DNA of 11,781 nt from positions 1 through 11,781 of the forward strand of contig JACOVZ010000033.1 in assembly GCA_016177065.1 (NCBI GenBank), given 5' to 3'. Shown here in pieces: positions 7,404 to 11,781 of the stretch. Each line of letters begins with the position of its first letter. The first letter of the stretch is position 1. The notes below the pieces were generated by a model. It worked only from the letters and a program-made list of their open reading frames with translations, did not search any database and was not told the DNA's origin. Position numbers and translations under genes: made by a program. This DNA is from Candidatus Wildermuthbacteria bacterium (GTDB taxonomy: Bacteria; Patescibacteriota; Minisyncoccia; Minisyncoccales; UBA10102).

Positions 7404-7435
7404 TTATTTGTCGTTGTTATTTGCTGTTGTTATTT
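7404..7435. repeat. 13-base-period repeat in the grpE-dnaK gap
   Basis: Plus-strand TTATTT recurs at 7404, 7417 and 7430, exactly 13 bases apart. The intervening 7 bases are near-identical (GTCGTTG and GCTGTTG), giving about 2.5 copies. On the coding strand this reads as C/A-rich AAATAACAACAGC-type units filling almost the whole gap in front of dnaK. It is the only untranslated stretch between operon genes longer than 15 bases in the hrcA-dnaJ block, and it holds no hairpin. Confidence 0.75.
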
Positions 7436-7436
7436 A

Positions 7437-7910
7437 TCATTTTGACACTTTCACTTTTGCAGGCCTCAGAAGCCTTCCCTGGTACAGATACCCCTTCTCC
7501 AGCACTTCAAGAACTTTCCCGGGTTCCTTGTCTGCAATCTCCTCCTCTTGAACCGCTTCATGCACAGCCGGATCAAATGCCTTGCCTTGCGCTTCAAGTT
7601 CCTCCACATTCTGGTTTTTCAGAAAACCCTGGAATTGCGCCTTCAGACTCAGCACCCCTTTGATGTATTCATCTTCTTTCATGCCATTGGGGATTTTCTG
7701 CTCCGCTATCTCCAGGTTGTCCAGAATCGGAAGAAGCTTCAGAATCAGGTTCTCTGCGGCATATTCTCTCATCAGCTTCATGCGGCCCAGGTCTTCTTTC
7801 TTGTAATTGATCAGATCCGCCCTTGCCAGCTTCCATTGCGCCAGGTATTCATCTTTCTGCCTGAGGGTTTCCTCAAGTTGTTTTTTTAATTCCTCTTGTT
7901 CTTTTTCCAT
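7437..7910 (-). CDS. grpE: Nucleotide exchange factor GrpE
   Basis: Releases ADP from DnaK to reset its cycle. The 157-residue product is shorter than the E. coli protein (197) mainly because the disordered N-terminal tail is missing. A long charged coiled-coil helix covers about 1-60, then a short helical bundle (LLPILDNLEIAEQ 59-71), and the C-terminal beta domain that touches DnaK, with FDPAVHEAVQ (112-121) and GYLYQGRLLRPAKVKV (140-155), both family signatures. The ATG lies inside the 3' end of hrcA, which it overlaps by 25 bases in another frame, so translation is probably coupled. No clear Shine-Dalgarno. The stop is TGA, followed by the repeat-bearing gap to dnaK. Confidence 0.96.
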   Translation of the reverse strand: MEKEQEELKKQLEETLRQKDEYLAQWKLARADLINYKKEDLGRMKLMREYAAENLILKLLPILDNLEIAEQKIPNGMKEDEYIKGVLSLKAQFQGFLKNQNVEELEAQGKAFDPAVHEAVQEEEIADKEPGKVLEVLEKGYLYQGRLLRPAKVKVSK

Positions 7911-8602
7911 ATGTCTTTAAATGCGTTCAGCGCTTTAATGTTCTTGGTATATGCCATGCGCTTGGGGCCGAGAATAGCGGCGATGCCTTTGCCGTGTTCA
8001 CTCGTATCGCACCCGGCAATCATTATGCTGAACTCATTGATTCTTGAAAAAGGATTCTCCTTCCCGATGAATACCTGAATTTCAGATCCTGCCTCCAAAG
8101 TTTGCACGTTCTTTTCAAAGTCGCCCAGGAATCTTGCGAAGCTTTTAATGCTTCCCTGATCTTCAAACTCAGGCTCTTCCAGGAGCTCTTCCCATCCCTC
8201 TTTCCAGAGAATCCCGCTGCTTTCAAGGCTCATTGCGACAAGGCCTGAACTCAGCTGAGCAAGGTTTCTTGCTCCAAAAGCCGCAAACTCCAGGGCATCT
8301 GGCATATCGCCAGCAAGAGCCTCCTGGAGCTTTGAGTTTTCTTCAATTCTCTGTTTTTTCTCCAAGATCTCATCCACGAAAAACCGGTATCCCCCGTCTG
8401 TGGGCACTCTGCCTGAAGACGCATGGGGCTTGCGCAAAAATCCCTGGCGGGACAGAAACATCATCTCGTTTCTCAGAGTTGCGGGACTCACTCCAAAATC
8501 ATGGAGCTCTTGCAGCATCTGAGAACTCACGGGGCACGCTTGTTTGATGTATTCAGAAACAATCCCTTCCAGTATATCTTTTTGGCGATTGGTCAATTCC
8601 AT
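7886..8602 (-). CDS. hrcA: Heat-shock repressor HrcA, compact form lacking the central domain
   Basis: Represses the dnaK operon by binding CIRCE; in known systems it depends on GroEL to stay active. The product has 238 residues against about 340 in well-studied members. The N-terminal winged helix is complete: LTNRQKDILEGIVSEYI (3-19), recognition helix around SPATLRNEMMFLSRQGF (39-55) and HASSGRVPTDGGYRFFVD (60-77). The C-terminal end is also there: LEEPEFED (141-148), VFIGKENPF (177-185) and AAILGPKRMAYTK (208-220), matching the family IGVIGPTRMDY. What is missing is the stretch normally between the LxSLTGYTAVV-like segment (here LAQLSSGLVAMS, 114-125) and the PEF motif, which holds the inserted dimerization domain. 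The start is fixed by the conserved N-terminus. The promoter lies right upstream and leaves no room for a ribosome-binding site. Confidence 0.94.
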   Translation of the reverse strand: MELTNRQKDILEGIVSEYIKQACPVSSQMLQELHDFGVSPATLRNEMMFLSRQGFLRKPHASSGRVPTDGGYRFFVDEILEKKQRIEENSKLQEALAGDMPDALEFAAFGARNLAQLSSGLVAMSLESSGILWKEGWEELLEEPEFEDQGSIKSFARFLGDFEKNVQTLEAGSEIQVFIGKENPFSRINEFSIMIAGCDTSEHGKGIAAILGPKRMAYTKNIKALNAFKDIWKKNKRN

Positions 8603-8609
8603 AGGATAT

Positions 8610-8638
8610 AGTATGCACTAAGCAAAATTAGCAGTCAA
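8610..8638 (-). promoter_or_regulatory. Promoter of the hrcA-grpE-dnaK-dnaJ operon
   Basis: On the minus strand TTGACT (8638-8633), a 17-base spacer and CATACT (8615-8610) form the best promoter; TACTAT (8613-8608) is an alternative -10. The start codon at 8602 is only 7 bases past CATACT, so the transcript should begin at or within a base or two of the ATG. The -35 sits inside the CIRCE operator, so HrcA binding would block RNA polymerase directly. Confidence 0.65.
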
Positions 8639-8654
8639 GAGCAAAGACTGCTAA
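8628..8654. promoter_or_regulatory. CIRCE operator (variant) for HrcA
   Basis: A perfect 9-9-9 inverted repeat: TTAGCAGTC at 8628-8636, nine-base spacer AAGAGCAAA, GACTGCTAA at 8646-8654. The classic CIRCE is TTAGCACTC-N9-GAGTGCTAA; here position 7 of each arm is swapped (C to G, and G to C in the other arm), keeping perfect symmetry and the exact spacing. It lies 25 bases upstream of hrcA and covers the -35 box. The divergent corA promoter is about 50 bases away and not overlapped. Confidence 0.93.
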
Positions 8655-8701
8655 TACCTTCTCTTTGAGGACATATCCCTCTTTCCCGAGTTTCTTGCGC
8701 G

Positions 8702-8710
8702 TGGTATACT
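8702..8710 (+). promoter_or_regulatory. Extended -10 promoter of corA
   Basis: TGGTATACT carries the TGn extension plus TATACT (8705-8710), five of six consensus bases. The best -35 position (8682-8687, TTTCCC) is poor, which fits an extended -10 promoter. Six bases follow before the ATG at 8717, so a start 7 bases beyond the -10 would fall on the A of the ATG. Confidence 0.6.
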
Positions 8711-8716
8711 GTTTGC

Positions 8717-9628
8717 ATGTATAAGATTGTTCAAGGGCCGAAAACAACCTGGATAGATATTCAGAATCCCACGAGCGAAGACACCACATTCTTGAAAGAA
8801 AGGTTCGCTTTCCATCCTTTGGTTATGGAGGAACTGATTCCCCCCATATGGAGAACAAAAGTGGAGGTGTTTGCCAACTATCTTTTCCTCGTGCTCCATT
8901 ATCCCCTGTACAGCAAAGAGTCCAGAGAAACCAGGCCCCAGGAACTGGACATTATCATCACGCAAGATACCATTGTCACAAGCCACTACCGCTCCCTGCT
9001 TCCCCTGAAATATCTCTTTGACAGGTGCAACGCGGATCCCGAAGCGCGGGCAGAATACATGAATGAAGGCGCAGGCCAGCTCCTGTTCCACATTCTCAAT
9101 GAATTGTGGGAAAGCAACCTTTTAAAGCTCACGAGGCTGAATAAAAAGCTTGACGAGGTTGAAGATGCCATCTTCAAAGGCCAGGAAAATCAGATGCTGA
9201 AAGAAATCTCGTTCACGAAAGCAGACATTATTGATTTTCTCAGAATCGTGGTGCCGCAGGGAGACATCTTTGAGTCGCTCAAGACTGAAGGCACCAAATT
9301 CTTCGGCCAGGAAATGGAGCCTTACTTTTCTCACTTAATCGGGCACTGGAGCCAGGTCAAAAATGACTTGCAGTCTTACAAAGACACGATCAGAGCTCTT
9401 GAAGAAACCAACAACTCCCTTTTAGCTTACAGGACCAATGAAATAGTGCGCGTCCTGACCCTGTTCTCCGTTATCGTGCTCCCCATTATACTCTTGTCGC
9501 AGATCTTCGGGATGAATCTCAATATTCCGTTTGTTGAAACTCCCAACAACTTCTTGTACATCATTATCCTCATGCTCATTGGAACTGCGGGAATGATTTT
9601 CTACTTTAAGAAGAAAAAGTGGATGTGA
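8717..9628 (+). CDS. corA: CorA-family divalent cation (Mg2+/Co2+) transporter
   Basis: Homopentameric inner-membrane channel for magnesium and related metals. The 303-residue product has a large cytoplasmic N-terminal domain (1-240) with a long helix region at about 120-235, then two membrane helices at about 245-264 and 279-297. The family signature GMN is at 265-267 (IFGMNLNIPF), right after the first helix, and the protein ends in the basic KKKKWM tail expected inside the cell. Length and order are typical. The start is set by the promoter immediately upstream and the good match of the opening residues (MYKIVQGPKTTWIDIQNPT). No Shine-Dalgarno is present. It diverges from the heat-shock operon and meets ftsQ tail to tail, 19 bases away. 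Confidence 0.95.
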   Translation: MYKIVQGPKTTWIDIQNPTSEDTTFLKERFAFHPLVMEELIPPIWRTKVEVFANYLFLVLHYPLYSKESRETRPQELDIIITQDTIVTSHYRSLLPLKYLFDRCNADPEARAEYMNEGAGQLLFHILNELWESNLLKLTRLNKKLDEVEDAIFKGQENQMLKEISFTKADIIDFLRIVVPQGDIFESLKTEGTKFFGQEMEPYFSHLIGHWSQVKNDLQSYKDTIRALEETNNSLLAYRTNEIVRVLTLFSVIVLPIILLSQIFGMNLNIPFVETPNNFLYIIILMLIGTAGMIFYFKKKKWM

Positions 9629-9632
9629 CCTG

Positions 9633-9647
9633 CCCCGTTCTACGGGG
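9633..9647. terminator. Short GC hairpin between corA and ftsQ, possible weak two-way terminator
   Basis: CCCCG (9633-9637), loop TTCTA, CGGGG (9643-9647) form a 5-bp all-GC hairpin that fills the gap between the two convergent stop codons. There is no T run on either side, so it does not meet the usual pattern for an intrinsic terminator. Its exact position between two converging genes is the main argument for a role. Confidence 0.35.
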
Positions 9648-10454
9648 TTAGCGATATTGAATATACGCTTGATCTCCAAAACGAAGGTCAATATATTCCA
9701 GCCGATTCCTCTGTGAAGATGGAATCTTTTTTTCCAGCACTGCCTGCAATTTTGTGAACTGCCAGCCAAGGTCCCCTTTTGGGTTAGAGTATGCCTGCCA
9801 GCCTTCTTTGCTTTTCCAGTTCGCCCGCATCTCTGAAGCAAGAGCCACCGAAACAAACTCCACTTTGGCCTCTTTTAGCAAGCTGGATTCCCGGACTTTC
9901 TCAAGAAATGAATTGACAAAAGATAAAAGCTCGTCTGAAAGCGCCTGCTCTCCAAGCGCGACCTGCCCGCCGCGAGCATCCTGAATGACAAATGCGCCGT
10001 CTTCTGGCTTTTCCATGAAGATAACGCCGGCATTATCCATGGCAAAACAAGCAGTATGTTCATTGCACCATACTGCAATTTCTGTCCGTTCTTGCACCTC
10101 AATCTGCAGATTCCGAGCAAGCGTTCTGTGAATTTTCGCATACTCCACTTCAGGGAAACTTTTTTCAATGCCCTCTTCCATTGCCTTCAGATTCAGAAAA
10201 ACCAAACTCCTGGTATCCCAAAGCGCAACGCGCCTTGAAACTTCAGATTCCGCTCTCTCTAGGATTTTCTTTTGGAGGTCTATTGTTGCGCCTTCCACAA
10301 CAATGTTTTGAGTTTGGAACAAAGATGAAATGACAAGCGCGTAGAATACTGCGCCGAATACCGAAACAAAAAGAACTGCAATCCAAAAAGCCTTGGTCAG
10401 ATACAAGGGTTTTCTTCTTCTTGGTCTTTTGTAGCTTCTGCTTTTCCGCTTCAT
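9648..10454 (-). CDS. ftsQ: FtsQ/DivIB-like cell division protein
   Basis: Bitopic divisome protein that, in the family, joins FtsL and FtsB at the septum. The 268 residues follow the family plan: a very basic cytoplasmic tail (MKRKSRSYKRPRRRKP), one membrane helix at about 22-45, a POTRA-like domain starting FQTQNIVVEGATI (46-58) to about 120 (LQIEVQERTEIAVWC), and a beta domain ending EYIDLRFGDQAYIQ (253-266), the usual IDLRF closing strand. Two cysteines, Cys130 and Cys136, flank NEHTA before CFAMDNAGVIF and could form a disulfide outside the cell. It starts 4 bases after the femAB-type gene. FtsQ genes usually sit in a mur/fts cluster; here the visible partners are a peptidyltransferase and an aminotransferase. 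Recognition rests on layout and short motifs. Confidence 0.85.
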   Translation of the reverse strand: MKRKSRSYKRPRRRKPLYLTKAFWIAVLFVSVFGAVFYALVISSLFQTQNIVVEGATIDLQKKILERAESEVSRRVALWDTRSLVFLNLKAMEEGIEKSFPEVEYAKIHRTLARNLQIEVQERTEIAVWCNEHTACFAMDNAGVIFMEKPEDGAFVIQDARGGQVALGEQALSDELLSFVNSFLEKVRESSLLKEAKVEFVSVALASEMRANWKSKEGWQAYSNPKGDLGWQFTKLQAVLEKKIPSSQRNRLEYIDLRFGDQAYIQYR

Positions 10455-10458
10455 TCTC

Positions 10459-11502
10459 TTACAAATGGCGCCTCATTCTTCTGATTTTTTCAAAAATCAT
10501 GGTCGGCCAGTACTTCAGAGACAAAGGGAGATCCTTTGCCGTCACATACAGGTGCGCTTTCCCGCCAAATCCCATTTTAAAAAGCGTAGGGCCTGACCAC
10601 GGATGATCCTTCTGTTTTACGGGATCCACATATCCCCAAAAATCATACACAGAGCATCCCCTTTTCTTTGCCTCTTTAATAGCTTCCCACTGGATAAGGT
10701 AAGGCACGGAGAGCTTTGCATACTGAGGCAAAGACACTGCGTGGTGATAAAAGCCCTGGCCTGCCCAGAATACCACGAAAGAAGCAGCCGCAACCTCGCC
10801 CTTGTATCTGCCCCAGAATATGCTTGCTTGGCCGTCTTTTGCAAAAGAATTGAATTCATTTTCAAGATATTCCAGAGAAAATGGCGTGAAATGCTGGCGT
10901 TTGGAAACAATCTCATGAAATTTGGAAAAAGGCTTCACGTCGTCAATATCCTTGCTTTGGGATATTGAAATATCTGCGTTTTCTTGGGCTTTGCGGATAA
11001 GATAACGGGTGGTTTTCCTCATGCCCTTGAACAGCTCTTCTTCAGAAGGAGCAATGTCAAGCTTCCAAGAAGCTTCAGGGTGCATTTGCAAGGGAGCTTC
11101 AAGAAATCCAAAACCCTTGAACAGCGCATTGTTCTCTTCATTCCTTTCCCACACGGGATTTATCCGTATGAAGCTTGCCTGTTCTTCCTTCGCGATTTCT
11201 CTCAATCTTTCCAGCAGAATCTGCAGAATCTGTGATTTGTTGTTTGCTATTTGTAATGTATCTAAAGTTATTGGACCGTGAGGCACAAGCAAAAATGTTC
11301 CCCGCTTTGCAGACACTCTCACAACCTGAGCAATGCCAAGCAGCTCCCCGCCTTTGGCGGAAAAGAATCCAAACCGCCATATCTTCCCCCTCATTAACTT
11401 TTGAAACTCTCCCCAATTCCAAGACTGCAAAAATGTCTTGTCTCTGCAAGAAGACGCAAATGACTCCCACTGCTCCTTATCTGTAATCTCTTTAATTTCC
11501 AT
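10459..11502 (-). CDS. FemAB/FemX-family peptidyltransferase (peptidoglycan bridge formation)
   Basis: Members transfer amino acids from aminoacyl-tRNA to the peptide of lipid II or peptidoglycan, using two GNAT-like folds. The 347-residue product shows LQSWNWGEFQKLMRGK (25-40), VPHGPI (73-78), SFIRINPVWE (110-119), MRKTTRYLIRKAQE (161-174), GEVAAASFVVFW (235-246), HAVSLPQYAKLSVPYLIQWEAIKEAKKRG with YDFWGY following (254-291) and LFKMGFGG (307-314), all typical of the FemAB family. The added amino acid cannot be told from sequence. No signal peptide. The start overlaps the end of the upstream aminotransferase by 11 bases. Codons 84-96 are made of two back-to-back short repeats and encode a variable loop. 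Confidence 0.9.
   Translation of the reverse strand: MEIKEITDKEQWESFASSCRDKTFLQSWNWGEFQKLMRGKIWRFGFFSAKGGELLGIAQVVRVSAKRGTFLLVPHGPITLDTLQIANNKSQILQILLERLREIAKEEQASFIRINPVWERNEENNALFKGFGFLEAPLQMHPEASWKLDIAPSEEELFKGMRKTTRYLIRKAQENADISISQSKDIDDVKPFSKFHEIVSKRQHFTPFSLEYLENEFNSFAKDGQASIFWGRYKGEVAAASFVVFWAGQGFYHHAVSLPQYAKLSVPYLIQWEAIKEAKKRGCSVYDFWGYVDPVKQKDHPWSGPTLFKMGFGGKAHLYVTAKDLPLSLKYWPTMIFEKIRRMRRHL
11215..11253. repeat. In-frame short repeats within the femAB-type gene
   Basis: Two repeat types adjoin. CAGAATCTG occurs twice in tandem at 11215-11223 and 11224-11232, encoding QILQIL. Next to it, a 7-base unit repeats three times with variation (GATTTGT, TGTTTGC, TATTTGT at 11234-11254), encoding QIANNKS. 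The unit resembles the TTATTTG element in front of dnaK. The reading frame stays open throughout. Confidence 0.6.
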
Positions 11503-11781
11503 ATTTCTTGATGAATTCTACCACAACTTTTGCATCACCTTCAGAAATATTAATGTGCGTGGGAAGATTTAAGGTAGTTTTTGCCAGTCTCTCTGCAACA
11601 GGACAGTTTCCTGCAACATACCCAACTGCATCCAATTGAGTATCATATGGAGCAATAGGAGTAGTATACCAATCGCCAAGCAGCATATTCCGCTTATGCC
11701 AAGATTCATAAAGTATTTCATGAGCCCTGGGATGTTGTACGGTAAATCGTAAGAAGCTATGCTTTATTTTTTTTGAGAACA
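11492..11781 (-). CDS. DegT/DnrJ/EryC1-family PLP aminotransferase, C-terminal part
   Basis: The frame is open from the right edge to the TAA at 11492, giving the last 96 residues; the 5' part, including the PLP lysine, is outside the window. The end is typical of this family: a segment with WYTTPIAPYD, then CPVAERLAKTTLNLPTH and a closing helix ISEGDAKVVVEFIKKY. Family members transfer an amino group to keto-sugars used for surface polysaccharides and glycoproteins, though some act on other substrates, and the fragment cannot decide. The stop overlaps the start of the FemAB-type gene by 11 bases, so the two are probably translated together in an envelope operon with ftsQ. Confidence 0.82.
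   Translation of the reverse strand, partial: FSKKIKHSFLRFTVQHPRAHEILYESWHKRNMLLGDWYTTPIAPYDTQLDAVGYVAGNCPVAERLAKTTLNLPTHINISEGDAKVVVEFIKKYGN

Noticed and set aside
8665..8679. GAGG...CCTC inverted repeat between CIRCE and the corA promoter as a second operator
   Set aside because: A four-base stem is expected by chance, and nothing ties it to a regulator.
8651..9091. A 146-codon minus-strand frame opposite corA
   Set aside because: It is antisense to corA, crosses the divergent promoter region and has no family match that I can see.
9422..9856. A 144-codon minus-strand frame spanning the corA end and ftsQ end
   Set aside because: It overlaps two clear genes, CorA with its GMN motif and the FtsQ-like closing strand, and shows no family features.

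Overview
The window looks like chromosomal DNA from a streamlined, uncultured bacterium. The best guess is a member of the Candidate Phyla Radiation (Patescibacteria), probably Parcubacteria. This rests on very dense packing (largest gap 114 bases), overlapping genes, short versions of normally longer proteins (HrcA 238 aa, GrpE 157 aa), a divergent CTP synthase, and the mix of FemAB-type, FtsQ-like and S41 proteins. UGA is used as an ordinary stop codon (S41 protease, grpE, dnaK, corA), so this is not one of the lineages that read UGA as glycine. The placement is an inference from gene content; no database was searched.

Layout. At the left edge, a truncated gene for a small membrane protein (minus) and rpmA (L27, plus) diverge from a 21-base gap. 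rpmA runs tail to tail into pyrG and overlaps it by 38 bases. A minus-strand operon S41 protease - rplI (L9) - pyrG starts at 3719. Upstream of it is a second unit, tRNA-Lys(UUU) - cupin protein, closed by an intrinsic terminator whose loop holds the cupin stop codon. The tRNA has its own near-consensus promoter inside the 3' end of dnaJ. Next is the heat-shock operon hrcA-grpE-dnaK-dnaJ (8602 to 4437, minus). It is preceded by a CIRCE operator with a symmetric base change from the textbook sequence. corA (plus) diverges from it and meets ftsQ tail to tail. At the right end a tightly packed minus operon holds a DegT-type aminotransferase (truncated), a FemAB-family peptidyltransferase and an FtsQ-like division protein, which suggests a cell-envelope cluster.

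The genes are mostly household: ribosome (L27, L9, tRNA-Lys), CTP synthesis, protein folding with its own repressor loop, envelope proteolysis, divalent-cation transport and envelope building. I found no CRISPR array, insertion sequence, prophage or obvious novel defence system.

The unexpected signals are in control regions and in details of known genes. (1) Four operon-leading genes (rpmA, S41, hrcA, corA) have their -10 box only 6-9 bases upstream of the start codon, predicting leaderless or nearly leaderless mRNAs; internal genes largely lack Shine-Dalgarno sequences. (2) HrcA keeps both ends of the family but lacks about 100 central residues, where the inserted dimerization domain normally lies, and is paired with a variant operator. 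(3) DnaK departs from consensus at several positions around its ATP site. (4) The tRNA-Lys has C instead of U at position 55 of the T loop. (5) TTATTTG-like short repeats occur in the grpE-dnaK gap and inside the femAB coding region.
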